Assembly (NCBI RefSeq): GCF_014202215.1
Contig: NZ_JACHGB010000001.1
Location: 280,751-344,750, forward strand
DNA from: Quisquiliibacterium transsilvanicum
GTDB taxonomy: Bacteria > Pseudomonadota > Gammaproteobacteria > Burkholderiales > Burkholderiaceae_E
Direction: 5' to 3'
Length of the DNA stretch: 64,000 nucleotides
Below the pieces are notes generated by a model. The model was given only the letters and a program-made list of their open reading frames with translations. It did not search any database and was not told the origin of the DNA. The translations under genes and the position numbers were made by a program. Below are positions 56,272 to 63,998 of this stretch, piece after piece; the first letter of the stretch is position 1, and each line of letters starts with the position of its first letter.

Positions 56272-57262
56272 GCTCACCGGTCGCGGCGCCGACCGCACGT
56301 TGCCCGCCGGCAGCCGCCAGCGCCGTGCGGATGCGCTGGCGGAACTCCTGCCACCCCTCGCCGGTGCGCGGCTGCATGCCCAGCTCCGATCCCTTCGCCA
56401 GCGTGGCCTCGTCGGTCGACCACCAGGCCGCGGCGGGCTTCTTCGGCCGCCTGGCGGTCTCGCGCTGGGTCCTCGCCACGGCGGCCAGGTACCCCAGGTT
56501 CATCGGCCGAGGCGCGGTTGGCGACATCGCCGCCACCGCCAGCGCCTCGACCAGCTCGGGCAGCGTGAACCCATCGGCGACCAGGGCCAGCAGCTCGGGG
56601 TGAGAGGCGCCGCAGCGCACGCCACGCCGACGCAGCTCGGCTGCGATCGGTGCGCCCGGGTCCGGCGGCGGTGGCGAGCCCGACGCACCGCGCGAGTCCG
56701 CCGGTGGACCGGACGGGCTGGCACCGATGGCGCGCAGGATCTCGGCCGCATCGGCGACGTCGACATCCTGGGCAAGCCCTGGGCCGTCCTCCACCGCCGA
56801 ATCCGCGAACGGCCCTCGCGCGTCATCGGTAGGAGGAGATTCGATGGTTGTAGATGTTCTTGGTGTTGGTGTTGGTGTTGGTGTTGGTGTTGGTGGCATT
56901 GCATCGGCATTGCTGCGGCATTGCTGCGGCATAGCTGCGGCATTGCCGGGGCCGTGCCAGCGCTTGTTCGCCTTGTCGCGCTGCTTCTTCTGCAGCGACT
57001 GCATGCGCTCGATCTCCTCCTCGCAGCGCCGGTGTGCCCAGCCGTCATCGCCGAGAACGAAGAACTCGCGTAGCACCGCTTCGACTTCGGCCGCATGAGC
57101 ACGCAGGCGCACAAGCCTGGCGACCTCCAGCGGATCGGCCGGGAGCGGCGCCTCGCGCAGGTAGTACGCGTCCAGCATGCGGCGATAGGCCAGATCCTCC
57201 ATCGGGTCCAGGTGCGCGGTGTGGGCCGCGTAGTCGCCCAGGTGAAACGGGTAGTAGTTCAT
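56258..57262 (-). CDS. DUF1376 (YdaU-like) replication-associated protein
   Basis: A 334-residue protein. The N-terminal 100 residues (MNYYPFHLGDYAAHTAHLDP, MEDLAYRRMLDAYYLREAPLP, RRCEEEIERM) are a clear DUF1376 domain, found in prophage proteins next to helicase-loader or replication genes. A Thr/Pro repeat (PTPTPTPTPTP, residues 123-133) follows, coded by GTTGGT hexamers at about 56868-56898. The C-terminal part resembles replisome organisers only loosely. Overlaps both neighbours. Confidence 0.75.
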   Translation of the reverse strand: MNYYPFHLGDYAAHTAHLDPMEDLAYRRMLDAYYLREAPLPADPLEVARLVRLRAHAAEVEAVLREFFVLGDDGWAHRRCEEEIERMQSLQKKQRDKANKRWHGPGNAAAMPQQCRSNADAMPPTPTPTPTPTPRTSTTIESPPTDDARGPFADSAVEDGPGLAQDVDVADAAEILRAIGASPSGPPADSRGASGSPPPPDPGAPIAAELRRRGVRCGASHPELLALVADGFTLPELVEALAVAAMSPTAPRPMNLGYLAAVARTQRETARRPKKPAAAWWSTDEATLAKGSELGMQPRTGEGWQEFRQRIRTALAAAGGQRAVGAATGEHARA

Positions 57263-57582
57263 CCGCGCCTCCCGATCGGTTCGCCGCGACGCAGCTCGGC
57301 GGCCGTCGCATCCTCAAGCAGCGTGGCGGACATCTCGGCCAGCACGTGCATGGCCTGCAGCAGCCCGAAGCGCTGGGACTGCGAGAGCACCAGGCGCGGT
57401 TCATCCGTGCTCTGCTCCAGCTCATGAGCCAGCAGCAGCTCCAACAGCGCCTCGATCGACGCCAGCGCCACGCCGGCCCGCTCGATCGCGTGCGCGCAGC
57501 GGAACCCGAAGACCGACGCCAGCTCGCGGCGTTCGGCCTGTCCGAAGCCCAGGGCTTCGACTTCGTTGTGGGTCGTGTTCAT
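57259..57582 (-). CDS. Hypothetical helical protein (107 aa)
   Basis: A 107-residue, almost wholly helical protein (ALASIEALLELLLAHELEQS, SQRFGLLQAMHVLAEMSATL). No family recognised. ATGA overlaps on both sides place it in one translational chain with the DUF1376 gene. Confidence 0.6.
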   Translation of the reverse strand: MNTTHNEVEALGFGQAERRELASVFGFRCAHAIERAGVALASIEALLELLLAHELEQSTDEPRLVLSQSQRFGLLQAMHVLAEMSATLLEDATAAELRRGEPIGRRG

Positions 57583-58034
57583 TCGGCACCCCTCGCGATG
57601 AGCCGGCGCTCGGCCAGCGAACGGATTGACCAGGCGCCGCTTCCGGCGAGTGCGATCGCGGCAGATCCAGGCGGCAGGGCAAGCGCTGCCTCGCCTGCGA
57701 GCCGGTCGCGCGTGACGACGAGCGCCCACCAGCCAGGACCGACCAGCACGGCCGCCCAGGTGTCGGCCGACTCTCCGAAGCCGGCGCCCTCCAGCGTGCC
57801 CAGCCGCAGCAGCTCGTCAGCGCCGACCGTCTCCGCCGGTGCGGCCTCGGCGACCACGTAGCCCGTGGACGCCGGGTCCGCGGCTGCAGCAGCGCACGCC
57901 GCTTCACGGGCCGCCTGGGCTGTTGCGAAGCGGTGCGGCAGCGGTCGGTGCCCGTCGTCGCGCAAGACGATCGGCACCCAGCGGCGAGGCGCCAGGCGGT
58001 CGACGATGCCCAGATGAAGCGGGGTGTGGCTCAT
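57579..58034 (-). CDS. Hypothetical protein (151 aa)
   Basis: A 151-residue protein, Ala-rich, with HLGIVDRLAPRRWVPIVLRD at the start and WAAVLVGPGWWALVVTRD in the middle. No family recognised. Coupled by ATGA to both neighbours. Confidence 0.6.
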   Translation of the reverse strand: MSHTPLHLGIVDRLAPRRWVPIVLRDDGHRPLPHRFATAQAAREAACAAAAADPASTGYVVAEAAPAETVGADELLRLGTLEGAGFGESADTWAAVLVGPGWWALVVTRDRLAGEAALALPPGSAAIALAGSGAWSIRSLAERRLIARGAE

Positions 58035-58432
58035 TGCGGCCTCCCGGGCGCGGGCAACAGCCGCGCGGTGTCGTTGTCGTCCAGGACCAGGACGGCCGGC
58101 GGCGCGATCTCCGGTTGGAACTCGGCGTTGAGCGCCGCGATGGCGCCCAGAACCGCGACGGACGCCGCGGTGTGGCGATCGCCGACCGTCACCTTCTTGG
58201 CGCAGGCCGGATGCACCGCGTACGACACCTCGCCGGGGAAGCCGGGGTGCTCCATCACGAGGATGGCGATGCTGCGATCCGTCCTGGACCACCGACCGCC
58301 GCAGGCAGGGCAGGTGCTGAAGACAATCAACGGCTGTCCTTCAGGGTCCGCAGGGTTCGGGATCACGTCGAAGTCGACGCCGCGCTTCAGCCGCGGGATG
58401 ACGTCGTGGAAGGGCTTCATCTTCGAGGTCAT
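58031..58432 (-). CDS. Hypothetical zinc-ribbon-like protein (133 aa)
   Basis: A 133-residue protein with CPACGG (41-46) and a later HPACAKK, which together could bind one zinc. The rest shows short strands (QPLIVFSTC, SIAILVMEH). No family recognised. ATGA coupling to the next gene; overlap of four bases with the previous one. Confidence 0.6.
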   Translation of the reverse strand: MTSKMKPFHDVIPRLKRGVDFDVIPNPADPEGQPLIVFSTCPACGGRWSRTDRSIAILVMEHPGFPGEVSYAVHPACAKKVTVGDRHTAASVAVLGAIAALNAEFQPEIAPPAVLVLDDNDTARLLPAPGRPQ

Positions 58433-58626
58433 GGGCGGGTCCTCCGGTCGGCGGCGGCTGCCGCCTCGATGTCGATCAGCAGCAGCGCAGCGCGCTCGGA
58501 TGCGCGGCAGTAGTCGCGCTGGCCTTGCGCGCCAGCCGCGAAGCGCAGGGCGTCGACCAGGCGCTCGAACAGCTCGCGGTCGAGATGCACGCGGTCATCG
58601 GCGGGGCGGGCGGTGGCGTCAATCAT
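58429..58626 (-). CDS. Small hypothetical protein (65 aa)
   Basis: A 65-residue helical protein (HLDRELFERLVDALRFAAGA, RASERAALLLIDIEAAAAAD). GAAGGGGG precedes ATG 58626, which overlaps the end of the upstream gene by eight bases. No family recognised. Confidence 0.55.
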   Translation of the reverse strand: MIDATARPADDRVHLDRELFERLVDALRFAAGAQGQRDYCRASERAALLLIDIEAAAAADRRTRP

Positions 58627-58885
58627 CACGGCCCCCTTCGTCCGCGAGGACCGTCGCCCGCCCGGGTGCCACCGACCAGGTGCGGGCGCCCAGGGCCAGC
58701 GCCAGCTCGCGGGCCTGCGCGAACGCCTCGCGCATCGTGGCGTGACCGGCGAAGCGGACGGGGCCACGGCCGCCCAGGTAGACAACTGGATGCCAGCGGC
58801 GCGGCCTGGGCCTGGCGCGGGACGAGCGGGTAGAGGGAAACGGCGCAGCGGCGGACGCCGGCGCGTGGACGGACTTCGAGCCCAT
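58619..58885 (-). CDS. Small hypothetical protein (88 aa)
   Basis: An 88-residue protein with a basic first third and a compact C-terminal part (WHPVVYLGGRGPVRFAGHAT, MREAFAQARELALALGARTW). AGGAG lies nine bases before ATG 58885. First gene of the chain that runs to the DUF1376 gene. No family recognised. Confidence 0.55.
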   Translation of the reverse strand: MGSKSVHAPASAAAPFPSTRSSRARPRPRRWHPVVYLGGRGPVRFAGHATMREAFAQARELALALGARTWSVAPGRATVLADEGGRDD

Positions 58886-59036
58886 GATGGGTGCTCCTCT
58901 TCAGCGGTTGAGTACCGCCACCCGACGCCAATCGGGTGAGCGGGACCGGCAGGGTTGGCGTACCGGGAAGAGGCCGGCAGACCCTTGCGGGTCTCCCCAC
59001 CGGCCCGCCCATAGGAGCAGAGCCAGTGTGCGGACG
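58886..59036. other. Intergenic region before the unknown-gene chain
   Basis: No gene seen. It contains a hairpin AGACCC-TTGC-GGGTCT near 58978-58993 and should hold the promoter of the chain starting at 58885, but no convincing -35/-10 pair is visible. Confidence 0.4.
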
Positions 59037-59060
59037 AAAAAATACCGCCAGAGCGGCGGT
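59037..59060 (-). terminator. Rho-independent terminator, minus strand
   Basis: ACCGCC and GGCGGT pair around a five-base loop and are followed on the minus strand by ATTTTTT. It ends the Nu1-like transcript, so the genes from 58885 downward need their own promoter. Confidence 0.75.
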
Positions 59061-59192
59061 TGTCCGCCTCTTCCGCAGGACGCCAATCCTGCACGCCGGA
59101 TGTGCCGGCGCAGAGCGAGTGTCGCGCGAAACGGCCACGGGTGCAAGGGCCTGGTGATCAGTGACCAGGCGGTCAAGATGCGGTGCCACGGA

Positions 59193-59459
59193 TCAGCCTT
59201 CCCACGGGGCCGAGGCCCGGGTCGACTCGACGTAGGACAGCAGGATCGACGCCACCTCGCCAGCGTTCGGCAGCGCGGCAATGCGAGCACGCAGCTCGGC
59301 GAGCGGCGCCTGGCGGGCCTCGGGCCACAGATCGCCCAGCGCGGGCTCGTCACCACCAGCGAGCACGGCCAGGTCGTCCAGGATGCGGTGTGCCGCCGCG
59401 CCAGCACCGCCACTGGTGCACAGAGCTGCATCGAGCTGCGCGGCCATCAGGTCGACCAT
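59193..59459 (-). CDS. Small hypothetical protein (88 aa)
   Basis: An 88-residue helical protein (MVDLMAAQLDAALCTSGG, HRILDDLAVLAGGDEPALGD, RIAALPNAGEVASILLSYVE). ATG 59459 lies inside the end of the Nu1-like gene (13-base overlap). No family recognised; a terminator lies 130 bases downstream. Confidence 0.55.
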   Translation of the reverse strand: MVDLMAAQLDAALCTSGGAGAAAHRILDDLAVLAGGDEPALGDLWPEARQAPLAELRARIAALPNAGEVASILLSYVESTRASAPWEG

Positions 59460-60025
59460 CCAGCCGCGGCGCCGGCATCGGGTGCAGGTGCAGGTGCAGG
59501 TGCAGGTGCCGCGGCGCCGGCCGGCTGAGCGAATGCCGCGAGTGCATTGCGGTGTTCGTCGCGTAGCAGGCGCCGGCAAGCCGAGATGTCCGGCTCGGCC
59601 GCCACCAGAGACGCCAGGCGATCGCCCAGACCTTCCAGGGCCTCGCGCAGCCCGATCAGCTTGGCGGCCAGCTCGCGTTCCACGTCGGCACGCCGGACCA
59701 GCTCGCCGGACATCTCGCGCTCGCGCATGCGTGCGATGGCGGCCTCGGCCGCCTCGCGTTCGGTACGGTGCGCCCAGAAGTCCGGTGCGCCAGTAGCAGC
59801 TCGGCCAGGTCGATCGGAGGTCTCGGGAGCCGCTGAGGGCGTCTTGTCCTTCGGCACGCGAGGCCGGCGGACCCTGTTCGCCAGCCACTGGGCGGCGCCC
59901 CCGGCAGCATCCACCAGGCCGTCAGGCCCGCGGGTGACGCGCCCCTTGCGAGCTGCGGCGCTCAGAGCCTGCGGGCTGACGCCGACACGGCGGGCCAGCT
60001 CGGTGATGGTGATCCGTTCGTGCAT
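59447..60025 (-). CDS. Terminase small subunit-like (Nu1/DUF1441) protein
   Basis: A 192-residue protein. The N-terminal winged-helix part (ITITELARRVGVSPQALSAA) resembles lambda Nu1-type DNA-recognition domains. The helical middle, from TEREAAEAAIARMREREMSG to SACRRLLRDEHRNALAAFA, resembles DUF1441/small terminase proteins of Mu-like and satellite phages. An Ala/Pro repeat (APAPAPAPAP) near the end is coded by GGTGCA hexamers. It would choose the DNA to be packaged. No large terminase is in the window. Confidence 0.58.
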   Translation of the reverse strand: MHERITITELARRVGVSPQALSAAARKGRVTRGPDGLVDAAGGAAQWLANRVRRPRVPKDKTPSAAPETSDRPGRAATGAPDFWAHRTEREAAEAAIARMREREMSGELVRRADVERELAAKLIGLREALEGLGDRLASLVAAEPDISACRRLLRDEHRNALAAFAQPAGAAAPAPAPAPAPDAGAAAGWST

Positions 60026-60138
60026 TGGGTAAACCTATGAAAACAGAGGCAACGATAGATTAAACATAATGATTGAGCAGCCACTAGCGCGAAGTCGGGG
60101 CCGCAATGACCCGTCTGGAAAATGCCCAGGAAGGACCC

Positions 60139-60172
60139 GCGGTCCGCGGACCATGCGGACCACGCGGACCGG
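60139..60172. repeat. Iteron-like 9-bp repeats
   Basis: GCGGACCAT, GCGGACCAC and GCGGACCGG follow each other at 60146-60172, with an inverted GGTCCGC at 60141. They lie in the 320-base gap between the primase and Nu1-like genes and could be replication iterons. Confidence 0.5.
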
Positions 60173-60238
60173 GAACCGCGTCGACCGATCGGCCGGTGGC
60201 TGGTCGGGGGCCCCCTGCGACCAGCGCAGCCGGAAAGC

Positions 60239-60352
60239 GCATGACGCACATGACGGCACCTCCCTTATCGGACGTATGCACGCGCATGTGCGATAAATAC
60301 GCGCGAGGGGGCAAGACGGTGGATAAAGCACGGGGTGTCATGTGCGTCATGC
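60239..60352. repeat. 16-bp perfect inverted repeat downstream of the primase gene
   Basis: GCATGACGCACATGAC at 60239-60254 is exactly inverted at 60337-60352, with an 82-base interval that holds a TTATCG/CGATAA pair. The second arm covers the last codons of the primase gene. Candidate origin or terminator structure. Confidence 0.7.
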
Positions 60353-62584
60353 CTTCGCCGCCGCGTTGCTGTAGGCGGGTTCAGACAGGCCCCGCAGCGC
60401 GATGCCCTCGAAGCCCCGGACGTGCATCGTGCGGAAGGGCTTGAACCGCTGCGACATCCGCGCGGCCCACGGATTGACGGACTGCGGGCGCTCGCCGTTC
60501 GCCTCTTTCCACCCCGCAAATGACTTGTAGAGCACCGCCGTGGGGGTGCGGTGCGCCGCTCCGGTGACGCAGCATTCATCGACCCACAGCGTGATGTCGT
60601 CGTTCGCGTTCAGGTATTCGGCGGATGCGTCGCGCACCTTCTGCGGGATCAGCAGTCCCTCGCGTGCCCACTTGCGAGCGCCGTCGATCATCCAGGCGAG
60701 GATGCCGGGGTACTCGGCGCGCAGCTTGTGCGACAGCAGCGGGTCGCAGCGATGACCGGTGAACTTCTCCACGAACGGCACCAGCACCATGCGCCTGGCG
60801 ATGGCCGGATCGTCGCCCTTGAGTCGGGGCTTGAAGTTGCCCACCACGATGTGCTTCTGGGTCATCTTGAACGTGAAGTGGTCTTGCCGCATGAACCGGG
60901 CGGTCAACGTGGCGTCGCCGGTCAGGGACTTGATCCGGGACTCGGCCCAGTAGGCGCCGTCCTCCAGCTCGGACGAGACGGCCAGCCGGCGCCCGCGCAG
61001 TTGCGCCAACTCCGTGGGGTGTGCGACATGCTGCTGTCGCATCAGCGCCTCGGCCGGCAGGTTCAGCGCGTAGCTGCCCATCAGCTCCAACATGAGATCC
61101 ACCAGCACGCTCTTGCCGTTCGCCCCGGTGCCGTAGAAGAAGGGGAGAACCTGCTCCCGCCGGTCTCCGGTCAGGCAGTAGCCGGCCAGCCGCTGCAGGA
61201 ACTCGACCATCTCCAGGTCATTGCCGAAGATCTCGGACGTGAACCGCAGCCATGTCGGTGTTCGCATGGCCGGGTCCGGTGCGGCGGCGGTCAGGTGCGT
61301 GAACAGGTCGCGGTCGGTGACCACGGCCAGCGGCTTGCCGGTCTCCAGGTCGATCGGCCCGGCGGGAGTGTTCAACACCATCGGGTCACGGTCCCAGGCA
61401 TCGGCCGGAGTGGCGATGCCGCGCTCCGCTCGCGCCAGCGTGAGCACAGCGTTCACGGTCTTCGCGCTGGCGATGCTTCGGCGGGTGTTTGGCGCCACGC
61501 CCTTGGAGCGCGAGATCTCCGCGCACATGGGCTTGGCCGTCGAGTAACGCAACAAGGTCTCGTCACGCTGCCAGTGCGTGCCAGCGTTGACCATCCAATC
61601 GAGCCCCGGCGACCAGCGGAAGCGCCCCTGCTGCCGCTTGGCGAACAGCGCGGCCAGCCAGATATCCGACTCGATCGGCGCCTGCGAGATCTTCTTCGGC
61701 GGCGCTGGCTCGTCGCCCGCCTCCTCCTGGATCTCGTCGCCGTCGATCTCCGGGACATGAGAGGGTGCAAAGCCCTTGCGGCGGGCGCCCCGGATCAGCC
61801 GATCCAACTCGGTGCCCATCAGCGCATGTGCGCGCTCCGCGCCCCTGGCCTCGGCCACCTTCTCCGACAGCACGCCCATCGTCGCGCGGATCGTCGCGTC
61901 ATCAATGCCGCTGGTGACCATGCGACCGACCACGCGCAGCGCGTTGGCATGTACGTCCTCGCCGTCGAGTAGCTGCGCCAGCCAGTCCGGCGCCGTGCCC
62001 GCCGACTGCGGTCGCGCCGCCTCGGGGGCGTCCTTCGGAACCTCGGACAGCACCATGTCCACTTGGACGGGGTCGCCGTCGAACTCCCAGGTCACGGCGC
62101 CAGCGCGGGCCGTGTAGAGCGGCTGCTCGGGCTTTGAACAGGCGTCGTCGATCTCCACTGGAGCGCCGGCCAGCGCCTGCAGCCGGCCCGCGATGCCACG
62201 GCACAGACGACCGTACTCGTCGCGGCTCGCCTCGCGGTCGAGTGCGAAGAACAGGCGCATCTTGAAGATGCCAGCCTCGGGCTTGTGCGATGCCGTCGTG
62301 TAGCCGAAGCCGCGCCAGATCTCGGCAGCTTCCAAGATGCTGGACATGTCGATCTCGTCACGCACGCGGTCCAGATCGAGCGCGGCGAAGGCGACCGGGA
62401 GCGCCGCTTCGAGGTTGCGCCGGCCGTCGCGCATCGGCCCGCAGACGTACGGGCCATCCTTCTGGGCGAGGGTCGCGGCGCCGGTCAGGACGTGCCTGGT
62501 GAAGTCCGGGAACGGCAGACGGACGACGTTGAGCCCATCGGCGTGATGCACGTTGCGGCCCGCCGAGAAGATGATCTCGTTCAT
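60347..62584 (-). CDS. P4-type phage/plasmid primase-helicase
   Basis: A 745-residue replication protein. A primase-like N-terminal half (with DEIDMSSILEAAEIWRGFGY) precedes a D5-type middle (around residues 325-450) and a superfamily 3 helicase: Walker A in FYGTGANGKSVLVDL, Walker B in LRGRRLAVSSELEDG, motif C in KHIVVGNFKPRL. Phage P4 alpha-like proteins of this type start replication at their own origin. ATG 62584 overlaps the upstream zinc-ribbon gene as ATGA. Confidence 0.9.
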   Translation of the reverse strand: MNEIIFSAGRNVHHADGLNVVRLPFPDFTRHVLTGAATLAQKDGPYVCGPMRDGRRNLEAALPVAFAALDLDRVRDEIDMSSILEAAEIWRGFGYTTASHKPEAGIFKMRLFFALDREASRDEYGRLCRGIAGRLQALAGAPVEIDDACSKPEQPLYTARAGAVTWEFDGDPVQVDMVLSEVPKDAPEAARPQSAGTAPDWLAQLLDGEDVHANALRVVGRMVTSGIDDATIRATMGVLSEKVAEARGAERAHALMGTELDRLIRGARRKGFAPSHVPEIDGDEIQEEAGDEPAPPKKISQAPIESDIWLAALFAKRQQGRFRWSPGLDWMVNAGTHWQRDETLLRYSTAKPMCAEISRSKGVAPNTRRSIASAKTVNAVLTLARAERGIATPADAWDRDPMVLNTPAGPIDLETGKPLAVVTDRDLFTHLTAAAPDPAMRTPTWLRFTSEIFGNDLEMVEFLQRLAGYCLTGDRREQVLPFFYGTGANGKSVLVDLMLELMGSYALNLPAEALMRQQHVAHPTELAQLRGRRLAVSSELEDGAYWAESRIKSLTGDATLTARFMRQDHFTFKMTQKHIVVGNFKPRLKGDDPAIARRMVLVPFVEKFTGHRCDPLLSHKLRAEYPGILAWMIDGARKWAREGLLIPQKVRDASAEYLNANDDITLWVDECCVTGAAHRTPTAVLYKSFAGWKEANGERPQSVNPWAARMSQRFKPFRTMHVRGFEGIALRGLSEPAYSNAAAKA

Positions 62585-62805
62585 GGCCCCATCTCCTCGA
62601 ACTGCTCTCGGGCCGTGGTCAAGATGGCGGTCTCGGTGCGCTCCCGGAACGATTCTTCAGCACTCATCCGCGGCCAGCAGCTCGGACACAGGGTCGCGGC
62701 GAACAGACCCCTCGCGCCCGGAAGCTCAACCAGGCACCAGGCGATGCGCCAGTTCGCAGACAGTGCCCCGCGGGCGTGGCACCCCATGCAGCGCTGCGCG
62801 CTCAT
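62581..62805 (-). CDS. Small zinc-ribbon protein (74 aa)
   Basis: A 74-residue protein with C-x-x-C pairs in CMGCHARG (6-13) and LCPSCW, the layout of a zinc ribbon. It may bind nucleic acid or protein beside the primase it precedes. ATGA overlaps on both sides. Confidence 0.65.
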   Translation of the reverse strand: MSAQRCMGCHARGALSANWRIAWCLVELPGARGLFAATLCPSCWPRMSAEESFRERTETAILTTAREQFEEMGP

Positions 62806-63074
62806 GGCCGCCCCCTTCCGATCAAGAACTCCGAGAACCCTTCGGAGCCCTCGGCGGCCGCCAGTGCGACCTCCACCGGGTCGACATAGCGCACGGTCAC
62901 CACACGATGCCCGAGCTGGCGGGCACGGGCGGCGATCCGGGCGGGAGCGCCTGGTGTGCGCCACGCCACGCACGTCGGGCACTCGCCTGATTCGTAGCAA
63001 GTGCAGCCCCACGCGGTGAGCGGCCATGCGCGCGAGCTAGCCGGACCGAACCCTTTGAGGCGGAGCCTCCTCAT
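62802..63074 (-). CDS. Small cysteine-rich protein (90 aa)
   Basis: A 90-residue protein with CTCYESGECPTC, four cysteines suited to zinc binding, followed by a helical part (RIAARARQLGHRVVTVRYVD). AGGAGG lies six bases before ATG 63074. No family recognised. Coupled on both sides. Confidence 0.6.
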   Translation of the reverse strand: MRRLRLKGFGPASSRAWPLTAWGCTCYESGECPTCVAWRTPGAPARIAARARQLGHRVVTVRYVDPVEVALAAAEGSEGFSEFLIGRGRP

Positions 63075-63247
63075 GCCCGCCTCCTGGGCACCGCCGTCGG
63101 CGCGAGGAAGCCCATCCAGGCACGAACGGCCGCCGGGCTCACACGCTGCGCCCGCTTGGTGATACGCTTTCGGTTGGTGCTCCTGTCCTCTGCGGTCGGT
63201 GCCGGTTGCCTCCGGCCCGCCGCCCCTCTCCTGGGCTTCGTGCTCAC
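63071..63247 (-). CDS. Very small basic protein (58 aa)
   Basis: A 58-residue, strongly basic protein starting at GTG 63247 (STKPRRGAAGRRQPAPTAED, then RKRITKRAQRVSPAAVRAW). GGGAGGG lies seven bases upstream. Start and stop overlap both neighbours (GTGA and ATGA). The overlaps and ribosome binding site, rather than homology, support it. Confidence 0.5.
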   Translation of the reverse strand: MSTKPRRGAAGRRQPAPTAEDRSTNRKRITKRAQRVSPAAVRAWMGFLAPTAVPRRRA

Positions 63248-63333
63248 GGCAAGACCCTCCCGACAATCTCGGCCACGCCGACCAGCAGGACGGCGACCAC
63301 GGCCGCCACGATCGCTACTTGAAGGTCACGCAT
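63244..63333 (-). CDS. Tiny membrane peptide (29 aa)
   Basis: A 29-residue peptide from ATG 63333, MRDLQV followed by about 18 Val/Ala/Leu-rich residues, a single membrane helix. GGAGG lies six bases upstream. It overlaps the AlpA-like stop and the next GTG start. The size and position recall small lysis or superinfection-exclusion peptides, but this is only a guess. Confidence 0.45.
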   Translation of the reverse strand: MRDLQVAIVAAVVAVLLVGVAEIVGRVLP

Positions 63334-63616
63334 GCCGCGCCTCCGCTGCATGCTTGCTCGGGGTTGCCGCGGCGGCCTGGCCTTCGGGAGACGCCTTCTG
63401 CCGCTTGGCCATTGCATAGGCGCGCAGCGATGACCTTACGTGGCGCTTACTGCGCGGGCCGTACCAGACCGGCGGAGGGAAATCTGGGTCGTTCTTCTGC
63501 AGCTCGAAGAGCTTCGACATGCCGACGCCCAGCTCAAATGCGGCCTCGCGGTCGGTGATGAATTCGGCCCCGCCCGCCGCAGGGGTCGGCCGCTTGAGAT
63601 TGCGTTTCGATAGCAT
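63326..63616 (-). CDS. AlpA-like regulator / excisionase
   Basis: A 96-residue DNA-binding protein. FITDREAAFELGVGMSKLFE followed by DPDFPPPVWYGPRSKRHVRS is the winged helix-turn-helix layout of AlpA and other MerR-like excisionases, which switch on satellites such as P4-like elements and PICIs. GGAGG is five bases upstream of ATG 63616. It opens the operon leading to the primase. The basic tail is unusual but plausible. Confidence 0.7.
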   Translation of the reverse strand: MLSKRNLKRPTPAAGGAEFITDREAAFELGVGMSKLFELQKNDPDFPPPVWYGPRSKRHVRSSLRAYAMAKRQKASPEGQAAAATPSKHAAEARHA

Positions 63617-63691
63617 TGGAACCTCCGTCAAAAGCTCCGACGGACTCGGGAGGTCCGCCAGATGCTGTTACGGATGTTCGCGCGCGAGTTG

Positions 63692-63718
63692 TCTCACCTC
63701 TAAGGAAAGCGTGAGACT
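63692..63718. promoter_or_regulatory. Operator-like inverted repeat upstream of the AlpA-like gene
   Basis: GTCTCAC (63692-63698) and GTGAGAC (63712-63718) are exact inverted copies with 13 bases between, 76 bases before the AlpA-like start. Likely a repressor or self-regulation site. Confidence 0.5.
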
Positions 63719-63795
63719 ATTTTTAAGCCGAGGCAGACTTCGCTCGCTTGTCGATCCCGCAAGCGGCCGCCTGGCTAGCACTACCCGGCCGGGAC

Positions 63796-63848
63796 GACCA
63801 GGCGGTGGTCATCACGGCCGTCACCGCCGTGGCGACCACCGCCTGGTC
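63796..63848. repeat. Long hairpin near the right window edge
   Basis: A 15-bp perfect inverted repeat (63796-63810 / 63834-63848) encloses a further CACGGC/GCCGTG stem, giving a long interrupted hairpin. No gene is convincing from 63617 to the window end. Confidence 0.75.
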
Positions 63849-63998
63849 AACGCGCCCGTCACCGACGTGGTGATGCCCGAAGCAGATCGGGTTGAGCACC
63901 ACCGCCGTGGCGAGCTGCGCCCGGCTGGACCGTCCAGCGCGATCATGGCGACCACCGCCTGGTCGACGCGCCCGTCACCGACGTGGTGATGCCCGAAG
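63831..63998. repeat. 52-bp direct repeat, two copies, 116-base period
   Basis: 63831-63882 and 63947-63998 are identical apart from one A/G change. The period is not a multiple of three, so this is not a coding repeat. The array may continue past the window. Confidence 0.88.

Noticed and set aside
58626..59189. A 187-residue minus-strand frame
   Set aside because: It overlaps a good terminator and better-supported genes and has Arg/Pro-rich shadow composition.
63831..63998. Template/variable repeat pair of a diversity-generating retroelement
   Set aside because: Only one A/G difference, no adenine-biased variation and no reverse transcriptase nearby.
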